A DNA stretch of 39,916 nucleotides from Microcaldota archaeon. GTDB lineage: Archaea; Iainarchaeota; Iainarchaeia; Iainarchaeales; 1-14-0-10-31-34. The notes under the pieces were generated by a model. That model was not told where the DNA came from and did not search any database. It saw nothing but the letters and a program-made list of their open reading frames with translations. This document shows, piece after piece, positions 22,786 through 29,888 of this stretch. Position 1 is the stretch's first letter, and each line of letters opens with the position of its first letter. The stretch is taken from positions 1-39,916 of the forward strand of contig JAHJUD010000054.1 of NCBI GenBank assembly GCA_018829335.1. Reading direction: 5' to 3'. The translations under genes and the position numbers were made by a program.

Positions 22786-23492
22786 ACCTGAAATTCTATT
22801 TTGCGGTTAGCTTCATCCAGAATAAAGTAAGTTATGTTTCCGCCGCAAAATTTTTCCACTAAGTCCTTCAGCTCTTTTATGGCAGATTCAACTTCTTCTC
22901 TTGTAACAGGATCCAATCCTTCAATGACCAGAATGCAGTTTTTTGTTTCTTCAGTTAATTTTGTCCTGTCTGCTTCCCTCCAGTTCCATCTCCTGCAGAC
23001 AGCAGAAATTGCATCTTTGTAAATAACTTCGCCTTCCTTCGGAAGCCTTTCTTCTTTTTCTCCTAAAAGCAAAACAAGCGCTTCAGTTGTTCCTGCAAAA
23101 GTTAAAGTAATATAATCTTTAACCTTGTCCAAGTCTTCTCCTCCTACAGGAAGCAAGTGCTTTAAAGAAATGAAATTATAAATATCAACAAGTTTGTTTA
23201 TGTGCCTTAAATCATTGCCGTTCAAAACTAACCTATACAAACTTTCAACAGAAGATTTATTCTTTTTTGGTTTTCCTCCAAAAACAGAATAAGCTTTCCT
23301 CCATACTTCAATTTTAGGGTTCTGAGACAAAGTTTCAGTGTTAAAGTTTGACCTTATTTCTTTTTCTTTTTCACTGACCATACTCTGAATTTCTTCAGGG
23401 TTGCCTTTATTGTCAGCATTTTTTACTAATAATACCCCAACAGCCAAGCCGCCGAATTTTTCAAAAATTTGTTCATCTATTTCAAACTTCAT
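22782..23492 (-). CDS. B3/B4 tRNA-binding domain protein (PheRS beta-like editing domain, stand-alone)
   Basis: The 236-aa protein starts at the ATG at 23492 (MKFEIDEQIFEKFGG). The ORF-track version runs on to 23711 inside kae1 and is not credible. KIEVWRKAYSVFGGKPKKNKSSVESLYRLVLNG and NKLVDIYNFISLKHLLPVGGEDLDKV are typical of the B3_4 domain (PF03483), found in the PheRS beta subunit and as free-standing proteins thought to act on mischarged tRNA or related nucleotides. It is divergent from kae1 with a 29-bp gap. Its codon use is richer in G and C than its neighbours, hinting at transfer. Confidence 0.85.
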   Translation of the reverse strand: MKFEIDEQIFEKFGGLAVGVLLVKNADNKGNPEEIQSMVSEKEKEIRSNFNTETLSQNPKIEVWRKAYSVFGGKPKKNKSSVESLYRLVLNGNDLRHINKLVDIYNFISLKHLLPVGGEDLDKVKDYITLTFAGTTEALVLLLGEKEERLPKEGEVIYKDAISAVCRRWNWREADRTKLTEETKNCILVIEGLDPVTREEVESAIKELKDLVEKFCGGNITYFILDEANRKIEFQV

Positions 23493-23521
23493 ATAAAAAC
23501 GTATTTGCATAAAATATAAAT
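23490..23521. promoter_or_regulatory. Compact divergent promoter between the B3/B4 gene and kae1
   Basis: The two start codons are 29 bp apart. On the + strand ATATAAAAAC is centred about 26 nt before the kae1 ATG and overlaps the other gene's start codon. On the - strand a TATA-like ATTTATATTTTATG precedes the B3/B4 ATG by about 20-22 nt. Both mRNAs would be leaderless, and the two promoters probably exclude each other. Confidence 0.6.
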
Positions 23522-24511
23522 ATGATTTGCCTTGCCTTTGAAAGCACCGCGCATACCTTTGGCTGCGGAATCGTCTCTGATGAAAAAAACAAATGCAGAA
23601 TTCTTGCAAACACAAAAAAAAGTTACATAAAAGAAGATTCAGTTGGAATTCATCCAAGGGAAGCCGCAGACTTTCATTATGCAAATGCAATAAATGTATT
23701 GGATAATGCATTAGAAAAAGCTAATTTAAAAATTGAAGAAATTGACCTGATTAGTTATTCAATCGGGCCGGGACTTGGAAACTGTTTGAAAGTAGGCGCA
23801 GTAATGGCAAGAACTCTTTCTCTTCTGCATAATAAGCCTTTGGTTGGGGTAAACCACTGCATTGCACATATTGAAATCGGAAAAAAATTAACTAAAGCAA
23901 GAGATCCAATAACCTGTTATGCTTCTGGAGCAAACACTCAAATAATTGGATTAGAAAAAAAAAGATACAGGATTTTCGGGGAAACTCTTGATATAGGAAT
24001 AGGGAATTTTCTTGATGTGTTTGGAAGGGAAATTAATTTAGGTTTTCCTGCAGGGCCAAAAATGGATGAAATGTACTTTACAGGAAAAGAATTAATTACA
24101 CTGCCTTATACTGTCAAAGGAATGGATTTAGCTTTTTCCGGCCTGCTGACTGCAGGAAAAAAAATGATTGGAAAAGAAAAACAAAGTGATTTAGTTTTTA
24201 GTTTAATGCATAATGCTTTTGCAATGCTTACTGAAGTAACTGAAAGGGCTTTAGCCCATACAGGAAAAAAAGAGGTTTTGCTTACAGGAGGCGTAGCTTC
24301 AAGCAATGCTTTAAGGGAAATGATGAAAGAAATGTGCAAACAAAGAAAAGCAAAATTTTTTGTTCCAGAAAGAAGTGTCTGTGTAGACAATGCAGCAATG
24401 ATAAGCTGGCTTGGAATTTTGATGTATAAAAGCGGGATTGCAACAAAAATAAGTGAAAGCAGAATTCTGCCTAAACAGAGAACTGACCAGATTGAAGTTA
24501 TTTGGAAATAA
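23522..24511 (+). CDS. kae1: KEOPS subunit Kae1, tRNA N6-threonylcarbamoyltransferase
   Basis: Transfers the threonylcarbamoyl group to A37 of ANN-decoding tRNAs, in the KEOPS complex. It is 329 aa of the ASKHA fold. Markers: the metal-binding HxxxH in GVNHCIAHIEIG, SGANTQIIGLEKKRYRIFGETLDIGIGN, GFPAGPKMDEM, LLTGGVASSNALREM and CVDNAAMISWLG. The usual SGGNTQ reads SGANTQ here, a mild change. It is not fused to Bud32, which is a separate gene at 35115. It is probably leaderless, with the TATA box 26 nt upstream. Confidence 0.96.
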   Translation: MICLAFESTAHTFGCGIVSDEKNKCRILANTKKSYIKEDSVGIHPREAADFHYANAINVLDNALEKANLKIEEIDLISYSIGPGLGNCLKVGAVMARTLSLLHNKPLVGVNHCIAHIEIGKKLTKARDPITCYASGANTQIIGLEKKRYRIFGETLDIGIGNFLDVFGREINLGFPAGPKMDEMYFTGKELITLPYTVKGMDLAFSGLLTAGKKMIGKEKQSDLVFSLMHNAFAMLTEVTERALAHTGKKEVLLTGGVASSNALREMMKEMCKQRKAKFFVPERSVCVDNAAMISWLGILMYKSGIATKISESRILPKQRTDQIEVIWK

Positions 24512-24518
24512 AAAAGAA

Positions 24519-24533
24519 GGGAATTTAATTCCC
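24519..24533. terminator. Bidirectional terminator hairpin between kae1 and the convergent thioredoxin-like gene
   Basis: GGGAATTTAATTCCC is a perfect palindrome lying in the 13-nt gap after the kae1 stop and including the stop codon of the minus-strand gene. It could serve both transcripts. Confidence 0.5.
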
Positions 24534-25085
24534 TAATAAAGTTTCAATTACTGCCTTAAATTCTTTTTCTTCTGAAACAAGGTCTTTTGAACTTTCAAAA
24601 CCGTTTCCTACTCTAGAGTATTTACAGCCAAACACAAAAGTTGGAATTGTGGCTTTTGGATTAAATTCCCTGTAAATTGCAGTTTCTGAATCAGGAACAA
24701 CTGTTTCAACTTCTTCAGTTAAAGTATTGTCGCCTGTGTCTAGTTCCCAATGATATGCAATAATTTTTCCTGAATCAACATATTCTTTTACAACTGAATC
24801 AAAAGTGTCTTTAATCCAAACACAGTGAGGACACCAAGTAGTGGAAAACAACCTTATCACAGGTTTTCCGTCTTCAAGGCAAGCTGAACCATCTTTTGCA
24901 GAAAAAGTTTTTATTTCAGCGGTTTCTTTTGTTCCCAAATCATCTGTTGTTGTGGAATCATTTCCAGTCAAATCATCTTGTTTTATCTGAACGTTGCCAG
25001 TGTTTTTGTTTTCCTGCTGAACTGTATTAGCCAAACAACCTGAAATCAATACAAACAAAACTAACCCAATAATTAAATGCTTCAA
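24525..25085 (-). CDS. Thioredoxin-like lipoprotein
   Basis: The 186-aa protein starts at TTG 25085, directly after GGTGATATA; the ORF-track start at 25142 is too far out. A signal peptide (KHLIIGLVLFVLISGC) with lipobox ISGC anchors it outside the membrane. A Ser/Thr/Asp linker follows, then a thioredoxin fold with the redox motif TTWCPHCVWIKDTF and the cis-Pro region KATIPTFVFG. CPHC is the DsbA-type active site, so it may oxidise or isomerise disulfides in exported proteins, for instance Cys-rich ones such as the 11276 protein. Two more cysteines (ACLEDG, FGCKYS) lie nearby. Confidence 0.88.
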   Translation of the reverse strand: MKHLIIGLVLFVLISGCLANTVQQENKNTGNVQIKQDDLTGNDSTTTDDLGTKETAEIKTFSAKDGSACLEDGKPVIRLFSTTWCPHCVWIKDTFDSVVKEYVDSGKIIAYHWELDTGDNTLTEEVETVVPDSETAIYREFNPKATIPTFVFGCKYSRVGNGFESSKDLVSEEKEFKAVIETLLGN

Positions 25086-25112
25086 TATATCACCCAAAAA
25101 AATTAGTTGTGA

Positions 25113-25130
25113 AGTCATTAAAAAACATCC
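25113..25130 (-). promoter_or_regulatory. Probable promoter of the thioredoxin-like gene
   Basis: On the minus strand GTTTTTTAATGAC sits about 35 nt before the TTG start. An SD, GGTGAT, lies immediately upstream of the start codon. Confidence 0.35.
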
Positions 25131-25184
25131 TGAAAAAAACAAGAAAACCTTAACACAAACGCGTTTTTACCTCTAAAAAAAGCA

Positions 25185-25200
25185 AGGGTTTAAATATAGA
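25185..25200 (+). promoter_or_regulatory. TATA promoter of the 51-aa ORF
   Basis: GGGTTTAAATATAG is a good BRE/TATA box, 54 nt before the ATG at 25249. The predicted leader is about 30 nt and ends with the SD TTAGGAGGA. Confidence 0.65.
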
Positions 25201-25248
25201 TTTTACTTTAATTAATTGTTAATTTTAATTTTTTAGGAGGAAAAAATT

Positions 25249-25404
25249 ATGGCAGTAAAAAAACCTTTTGGCGGATACACAATATGTTTTAAGGGATGTA
25301 CAGATTCAATGGAGAAAGTTTTTGGTTCAGGAAAAATCACTCCAAGCGAAATGACCAAAGCAATCTGGAAGTACATTAAAGGCAAAAAATTGTCTTCAAA
25401 ATAA
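25249..25404 (+). CDS. 51-aa conserved-looking small protein, possible SWIB-like fragment
   Basis: Too short for the ORF track, but it has a TATA box, an AGGAGG SD 6 nt before the ATG and a T-tract terminator after the stop, so it is a complete one-gene unit. The sequence has two early cysteines (ICFKGCTDSMEKVFG), then KITPSEMTKAIWKYIKGKKLSSK. The W-x-YIK-x(2-3)-L pattern recalls the first half of SWIB/MDM2 domains, which is only a resemblance. It is basic, with no signal or membrane segment. A small DNA- or RNA-binding protein is plausible. Confidence 0.85.
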   Translation: MAVKKPFGGYTICFKGCTDSMEKVFGSGKITPSEMTKAIWKYIKGKKLSSK

Positions 25405-25418
25405 AATAACTGTTTTTT

Positions 25419-25457
25419 AGGGATTTTTTCCCTTTCTTTTTCTTTTTTTCTTTTTTA
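25419..25457 (+). terminator. Hairpin plus T-tract terminator
   Basis: AGGGA-TTTTT-TCCCT is followed by a long run of T broken by single C residues, shortly after the 51-aa ORF. This is one of the clearest terminators in the window. Confidence 0.75.
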
Positions 25458-25487
25458 TACACCTTGTTTTTCGCTGTTTTTAAAGAA

Positions 25488-25506
25488 CACAAATATTTAA
25501 AAAAAT
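25488..25506 (+). promoter_or_regulatory. TATA promoter of the LysW-like gene
   Basis: ACAAATATTTAAAAAAATT forms an A/T box about 50 nt before the ATG at 25549. An SD-like GCGAGGA lies about 10 nt before the start. Confidence 0.5.
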
Positions 25507-25548
25507 TAAGGTTTAGGAGTATTTTAGTTTATTTGCGAGGAAAACAAA

Positions 25549-25725
25549 ATGAAAGTCAAATGCGCTAAATGCGAAGAACCTTTTGAAATAGATCCTGAAA
25601 TATACGAAGAAGGGGATTCAGTTGAATGCCCTGCGTGCGGGGTAGAATTATTTGTTGCAAGAAAAGGCAAAAAAATAAATGTAGTTGAAACATTTGAAGA
25701 AGAAGATTCAGAAGGCTGGGATTAA
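25549..25725 (+). CDS. 58-aa zinc-ribbon protein, LysW-like
   Basis: Missed by the ORF track because of its length. MKVKCAKCEEPFEIDPEIYEEGD and VECPACGVELFVARKGKK form a rubredoxin-like zinc ribbon with two CxxC pairs, as in LysW/ArgW amino-group carrier proteins. An acidic tail ends EDSEGWD, reminiscent of the EDWGE end of LysW, whose terminal Glu carries the biosynthetic intermediate. Here the last residue is Asp and no lysine or arginine synthesis genes are near, so a different role is likely. It is convergent with, and overlaps by 4 nt, the next minus-strand gene. Confidence 0.85.
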   Translation: MKVKCAKCEEPFEIDPEIYEEGDSVECPACGVELFVARKGKKINVVETFEEEDSEGWD

Positions 25726-26009
25726 ATTTTTTTTCTTTCAATCCTGAATTCTTTGGTTTTATGGAAAACTACTGCCAGCAAAAACATTAAAACCCCAAAA
25801 ACAAATACACTTAAAGGAAAAGGAACCACATTAGTTTCAGGGTCAAGATAAAAATAAATGCTTAAGGCGATTGCAACAGAAATAGCAAATTCAACAAAAA
25901 GCAATGCAAAAATTCTCTTGTCTTGTTTTCCTTCACTTAAAGTTTCTTTAATGCGATTTTTGTCATTAACAAGTTCTTGTTTTTCTTTTACAAGCCTTTC
26001 TTTAATCAT
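25722..26009 (-). CDS. Small two-TM membrane protein with N-terminal coiled coil
   Basis: The 95-aa protein has a charged, helical N-terminus of about 30 residues (MIKERLVKEKQELVNDKNRIK), then two membrane helices (about 33-52 and 63-82) and a short basic end. No family is recognised. The two ends would be cytosolic by the positive-inside rule. It lies 17 nt after the M50-like gene on the same strand and is probably co-transcribed with it. Confidence 0.7.
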   Translation of the reverse strand: MIKERLVKEKQELVNDKNRIKETLSEGKQDKRIFALLFVEFAISVAIALSIYFYLDPETNVVPFPLSVFVFGVLMFLLAVVFHKTKEFRIERKKI

Positions 26010-26026
26010 GCACTAAAATTAAAGGT

Positions 26027-26620
26027 TTAGCTGAATAAAAAGCTTACTATTGAGTCAAAGAAAAAAGCAATTGAACTGATGAATTCATATAACAAAACCT
26101 GATTAAATGCAGCCAAAAAAACACACAAAATCCACAACAGCCTTAACTTATAAGAATAATTAAACAAAAGCAATAAACCCAAAAGAATAAATAAAGGAAA
26201 AAAAACAAAAGGAATTGAAATCAGCAAAATTAATTTTACCAGAATATTTCCTTTAACCAGATTAAAAGAATAAAAGTCCTTGAATGCATTAAAAGTGTTG
26301 CCTGCATCCTGGTCAGAAGGAAAACAATAATGAACTAAACTGAATGCAAGCCACAAAAAAACAAAACCAAAAAAATTCCCTGCAAACAACAAAGAAAAAG
26401 AAAAAGAAAACAAAAAAAAAGCAATCCAGTTTCCTAAAATAAAAGGTGCAAGAGTAATCATAATTGACTTGAAGACATTAGGCTGTTCATGAACAACATA
26501 AGCTTCATTCAAGCCAAAAAACTTTACTTTCTTCACCTTAACGCCAAAAAGAATGCATGCAATTAAATGACTGAATTCATGGAAAATCATGCCAGGAAAA
26601 AAAACAATATTATATTTCAT
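26027..26620 (-). CDS. M50-like membrane zinc metalloprotease
   Basis: The 197-aa multi-pass protein has an HExxH zinc motif in its first membrane segment (FFPGMIFHEFSHLIAC, residues 8-23). A later SDQDAGN segment (about 103) could supply the third metal-binding acid, the arrangement of site-2-protease-type (M50) enzymes. There are about four to five membrane helices. No PDZ domain is present. The substrate is unknown. The start ATG appears leaderless, with a TATA-like box about 28 nt upstream. Confidence 0.72.
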   Translation of the reverse strand: MKYNIVFFPGMIFHEFSHLIACILFGVKVKKVKFFGLNEAYVVHEQPNVFKSIMITLAPFILGNWIAFFLFSFSFSLLFAGNFFGFVFLWLAFSLVHYCFPSDQDAGNTFNAFKDFYSFNLVKGNILVKLILLISIPFVFFPLFILLGLLLLFNYSYKLRLLWILCVFLAAFNQVLLYEFISSIAFFFDSIVSFLFS

Positions 26621-26640
26621 TGAATAAGAAAAAGAGAAAA

Positions 26641-26655
26641 CATAAATAAAATAGT
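26641..26655 (-). promoter_or_regulatory. TATA-like promoter of the M50-like gene
   Basis: On the minus strand TATTTTATTTATG is centred about 28 nt before the ATG at 26620, fitting leaderless transcription. Confidence 0.45.
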
Positions 26656-26692
26656 AACTGCTTGCAGATTAAAGAAAAAAAATGGAAAAAAA

Positions 26693-26857
26693 TCATTTGA
26701 ATAAATGAAAGACAGCAAAAGAAAAAAGAATAACCATTAATCCTGTCTGCACAAAAGCAACATCATTAAGCCTATACCATTCAATTACGCCGGTAACTGA
26801 ATAAAAAGCTGTTACGCCTAAAACAAGTAAAATACTGCCAAAAGCCCTTGAAGTCAT
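26693..26857 (-). CDS. Small two-TM membrane protein, 54 aa
   Basis: Started at ATG 26857 (MTSRAFGSILLVLG), which follows AAGTGATAAA; the track start at 26881 lacks such a site. It contains two hydrophobic segments (about 5-22 and 33-50) joined by a short loop with EWYRLND. No family is recognised. It is divergent from tnaA. Confidence 0.6.
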   Translation of the reverse strand: MTSRAFGSILLVLGVTAFYSVTGVIEWYRLNDVAFVQTGLMVILFSFAVFHLFK

Positions 26858-26898
26858 TTTATCACTTTCCAGTAAAAACAAACAATATTCTGTTTAGA

Positions 26899-26912
26899 CC
26901 TCTTTTTAATTT
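26899..26912 (+). promoter_or_regulatory. Possible promoter of tnaA
   Basis: CTCTTTTTAATTTT precedes the ATG at 26927 by about 20-25 nt. No SD is visible, so a leaderless transcript is likely. Confidence 0.4.
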
Positions 26913-26926
26913 TTTCTCTTTTTTAA

Positions 26927-28324
26927 ATGATTAGAAAAGGGGGGAAAACTACGAAAAACAATCAAACACCTAATTTTAAGATTAAAAGCATTGAAGCAAT
27001 AAAACTTATTTCAAAAGAAGAAAGAATTAAAGCAATAGAAAAAGCAGGATTAAATATTTTTCTGCTGAAATCAAATGAAATATTCATTGATTTATTGACT
27101 GATTCAGGAACAAATGCAATGAGCCAAGAACAATGGAGTGCAATAATGAAAGCAGATGAAAGCTATGCTGGAGCAAAAAGCTTTGACAATTTTAAGAATT
27201 CAGTTTCAGAAGTAACAGGGTTTGAGTTTGTTCTGCCAGTACATCAGGGAAGGGCAGCAGAACATATTCTTGATTCAGTTTTAATAAAAGAAGGAAATGT
27301 AATTCTTGGAAACATTCATTTTGACACAACTTTAGCGCATATTGAATACAGAAAAGGAATTGGGATAAATTGTGTAATAAAAACAGCATTTGACTGCGAA
27401 AAAAAATGCGATTTCAAAGGAAACATAGATTTAGAAAAGCTTGAGGAAGTGCTTGAAAAAAATAAAGGAAATGTTGCTTATGTTTTGACTACAGTTACAT
27501 GCAATTCAGGCGGAGGCCAGCCTGTTTCAATGGAAAATATCAGAAAAACAAGCGAGTTATGCAAAAAATATTCTGTTCTTTTTTTTCTTGATGCAGCAAG
27601 ATTTGCAGAAAACTGTTTTTTTATTAAGAAAAGAGAAAAAGGATTTGAAAACAAAAGCATTAGAGAAATTGCATTAGAAATGTTTTCTTTTGCTGATGGA
27701 TGTACAATGAGTGCAAAAAAAGACGCAATAGTAAATATGGGAGGATTTATTGGTTTCAGAGAAAAAGAATTATTTGATAAATGCATTCCTTTCTGCATTT
27801 TATTTGAAGGGTTTCCCACTTACGGAGGATTAAGCGGAAGGGATTTAGAAGCAATAGCTGTAGGGTTAAAGGAAGGAATACAAGAAGACTACTTAAGGTA
27901 TAGAATTGGACAGGTTAAGTATTTAGGAGAAGAACTTGAAAAAATTGGAGTGCCAGTAATGAAGCCAATTGGAGGCCATGCAGTTTTTGTTAATGGAAAA
28001 AAATTTCTTTCGCATATTCCACAAGAACAATATCCTTCACACACTCTTGCAGTAGAATTATATATTGAATCAGGAATTAGAGCAGTAGAAATCGGAACAC
28101 TTTTAGCCGGCAGAGATCCAAAAACAGAAAAAGAAATAATGCCTGAATTAGATTTAATGCGTTTGACTATTCCAAGAAGAGTTTACTTAAAAGAACACAT
28201 GGATTATATTGTTGAAGCATTCAAAAAATTAAAGGAAAGAAAAACAGAAATCAAAGGATTAAAATTCAAATTTGAAAGCCCGATCTTAAGGCATTTCCAG
28301 TCAACTTTTACAAGAGCTGAATAG
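26927..28324 (+). CDS. tnaA: Tryptophanase / tyrosine phenol-lyase family (beta-eliminating lyase)
   Basis: PLP enzyme splitting Trp (or Tyr) into indole (or phenol), pyruvate and ammonia. It is 465 aa, the family length. Signatures: FLLKSNEIFIDLLTDSGTNAMS, DESYAGAKSF, PVHQGRAAEHIL, TCNSGGGQPVSMENI, FLDAARFAENCFF, the PLP-Lys region CTMSAKKDAIVNMGG, GLSGRDLEAIAVGL and IGGHAVFVN. Whether the substrate is Trp or Tyr cannot be settled by eye. It would give a fermentative archaeon pyruvate from amino acids. It lies among accessory genes and is likely acquired. Confidence 0.93.
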   Translation: MIRKGGKTTKNNQTPNFKIKSIEAIKLISKEERIKAIEKAGLNIFLLKSNEIFIDLLTDSGTNAMSQEQWSAIMKADESYAGAKSFDNFKNSVSEVTGFEFVLPVHQGRAAEHILDSVLIKEGNVILGNIHFDTTLAHIEYRKGIGINCVIKTAFDCEKKCDFKGNIDLEKLEEVLEKNKGNVAYVLTTVTCNSGGGQPVSMENIRKTSELCKKYSVLFFLDAARFAENCFFIKKREKGFENKSIREIALEMFSFADGCTMSAKKDAIVNMGGFIGFREKELFDKCIPFCILFEGFPTYGGLSGRDLEAIAVGLKEGIQEDYLRYRIGQVKYLGEELEKIGVPVMKPIGGHAVFVNGKKFLSHIPQEQYPSHTLAVELYIESGIRAVEIGTLLAGRDPKTEKEIMPELDLMRLTIPRRVYLKEHMDYIVEAFKKLKERKTEIKGLKFKFESPILRHFQSTFTRAE

Positions 28325-28327
28325 AAA

Positions 28328-28340
28328 CTAATTTAAGTTT
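28328..28340 (+). promoter_or_regulatory. TATA-like promoter of the TraB-like gene
   Basis: CTAATTTAAGTTT is centred 25 nt before the ATG at 28359 with no SD, which fits a leaderless gene. Confidence 0.5.
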
Positions 28341-28358
28341 TCAAAACAATAAGTTATT

Positions 28359-29318
28359 ATGGCTTGGACTATTGTTGAAACACCTAATGCAAAATATATT
28401 TTGGTTTTTGGAGCGCATGACAGGAGAAATATCCCTCCGCCTGCAAAATTTGATGCATTAATATTAGAAACGCCTATAGAACATGCATTCTATTCAGATT
28501 ACCTTGGATATACGCCAAATTTAGACAGAATAGATATGATAAATAAAGCTGTTGCAGAAAACAAGCAAATATGGCTGACTGATGTAAATTTAACTAAGAA
28601 ATCTCATCAGGATTATGAACAGAAGAAACTTAAAATGCCAGAGATTAGAGAAAAAACCGTAAAAAAAATAATAGCTGGAAGTGGTCTTTTATCTTTAATT
28701 TCTTCATTATTATATGTTAAAAAAAAGGTAAATAATAAAATGAACAGAAGAAAGTTCATAAAAAAAGCAGCAATAAGTGTGGCAATTCTTGCAGTCCCTC
28801 CTATTGTGGCAACACCAATAGCAAACAAAATAATTTACAACCTAAATATAAACGATGGCGAAATAAGAGTTCCTATTTTATGGGATTTAACTACACAATT
28901 AGACAAAATATTATATGGAGAAGAAGCGTTAAAAGGGATAGTAACAATAAGAAATGCAATTACAGCACAAAAAGCAGAAGCATTTCTTGCACCAAAACTA
29001 AAACAAGAACTAAACAGAAAGCCGGTAATAGCAATGGTCTGGGGCGCAGGGCATTATGAAATAAAAAGACTTTTAAAGCATCCTAATGAAAGATACAGGA
29101 TTCTAAAGAAAAATAAACTAGAAGATTATGTGCAAAAAGATTACCCAAAAAGCTACAGAGTACAATTTAATGAAAAAGGACAAATAACAAGAACTAAAGA
29201 ATTCAAAGAAACACTCAAAATTCCTGAAACCCCAAAAAAAAGAATCACAAGAGGAAGTGGAAACACTAAAATAAGCAGAAGGGAATTTTTTAGGACAATG
29301 ATAAGAAGAAGAGTTTAA
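28359..29318 (+). CDS. TraB/PrgY-like domain protein with an internal membrane segment
   Basis: The 319-aa protein is not firmly recognised. The stretch GIVTIRNAITAQKAEAFLAPKL followed by PVIAMVWGAGHYEIKRLL (about 200-240) matches the conserved heart of TraB/PrgY/GumN-like proteins (RN...M, then GAGH..GI...L). The N-terminus (KYILVFGAHDRRN, DALILETPIEH) could be the first half of that domain. In between is a basic, RR-containing stretch NRRKFIKKAAISVAILAVPP that looks like an internal Tat-type or signal-anchor sequence. TraB proteins have been linked to peptide pheromone breakdown. The C-terminus is very basic. It ends 1 nt from the convergent HTH gene. Confidence 0.6.
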   Translation: MAWTIVETPNAKYILVFGAHDRRNIPPPAKFDALILETPIEHAFYSDYLGYTPNLDRIDMINKAVAENKQIWLTDVNLTKKSHQDYEQKKLKMPEIREKTVKKIIAGSGLLSLISSLLYVKKKVNNKMNRRKFIKKAAISVAILAVPPIVATPIANKIIYNLNINDGEIRVPILWDLTTQLDKILYGEEALKGIVTIRNAITAQKAEAFLAPKLKQELNRKPVIAMVWGAGHYEIKRLLKHPNERYRILKKNKLEDYVQKDYPKSYRVQFNEKGQITRTKEFKETLKIPETPKKRITRGSGNTKISRREFFRTMIRRRV

Positions 29319-29319
29319 T

Positions 29320-29814
29320 TCATTCTCTTGAAAATAACCCCATTTCTTCATCTAATTGTTTTGCAGTTTCTTCCATTCTTTTAAAAACCAAGTCAATTTC
29401 GTCTTGAAGCTCTTTAATTGTTCTAAACATTGACTTGCTTCTTGCCCTGAACTTGCTTCCCTGCCTTAATATAAGCCCAGACCTTAAAAGATTATTTAAA
29501 TGATTAATTACTGCTCCTCTGCTCATTCCAACTCTTTCAGAGATTTCAGTTGAAGTCAAGAGTTTACCTTCAGCAGCATCAGCCCCCTTAACAAGTTCCT
29601 TAAAGACTAAAGCAGCTGTTTTACCTTTATCTATAGGCTCAAAAAAGCCAAGGCATTGCAATAACCAGTTAAATTCTTCATCCATTTGGCTTGAAAAAGG
29701 CTGTTCCACCCTTCTGATAACAATCTGAAACCTGTGATTGCCTCTGGAATCAGGTTTCCTGTGAGTTAAAAAAAACCTTTGATTAAAAGAAAGCAGTTTA
29801 GGGTCTTGTTCCAT
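29320..29814 (-). CDS. Winged-HTH transcriptional regulator, divergent from the heat-shock operon
   Basis: The 164-aa protein (ATG 29814, MEQDPKLLS) has a helix-turn-helix in LLTSTEISERVGMSRGAVINHLNNLLRSGLI (about 86-116), like ArsR/MarR-type winged helices. A short basic wing (RQGSKFRARSKSM) and a C-terminal coiled coil (KELQDEIDLVFKRMEETAKQ), probably for dimerisation, follow. It is divergent from grpE-dnaK-dnaJ with a 74-bp gap, the usual place for a local regulator. I infer a heat-shock regulator, a role filled by Phr in some archaea, but it is not clearly a Phr homologue. Confidence 0.75.
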   Translation of the reverse strand: MEQDPKLLSFNQRFFLTHRKPDSRGNHRFQIVIRRVEQPFSSQMDEEFNWLLQCLGFFEPIDKGKTAALVFKELVKGADAAEGKLLTSTEISERVGMSRGAVINHLNNLLRSGLILRQGSKFRARSKSMFRTIKELQDEIDLVFKRMEETAKQLDEEMGLFSRE

Positions 29815-29834
29815 GAGAAAATAATAAGACAAAA

Positions 29835-29870
29835 GATTTAAAATGATTTTGTTTAAAGAGTTTAGTCATT
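29835..29870. promoter_or_regulatory. Back-to-back promoters of the HTH gene and grpE, with a possible operator
   Basis: Two TTTAAA boxes lie 15 bp apart. The one at 29837-29843 is about 26 nt from the HTH start on the minus strand. The one at 29852-29857 is about 34 nt before grpE on the plus strand. AATGA (29842-29846) and TCATT (29866-29870) form a loose inverted repeat around the second box, a possible operator site. Confidence 0.45.
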
Positions 29871-29888
29871 GTTGAATCTTTTTGGACA

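Noticed and set aside
23493-23711. N-terminal 73 residues of the minus-strand 309-aa ORF (22782-23711)
   Set aside because: This stretch is antisense to kae1 and has a Leu/His/Cys-rich shadow composition. The family-like start MKFEIDEQ at 23492 and the promoter position fit better.
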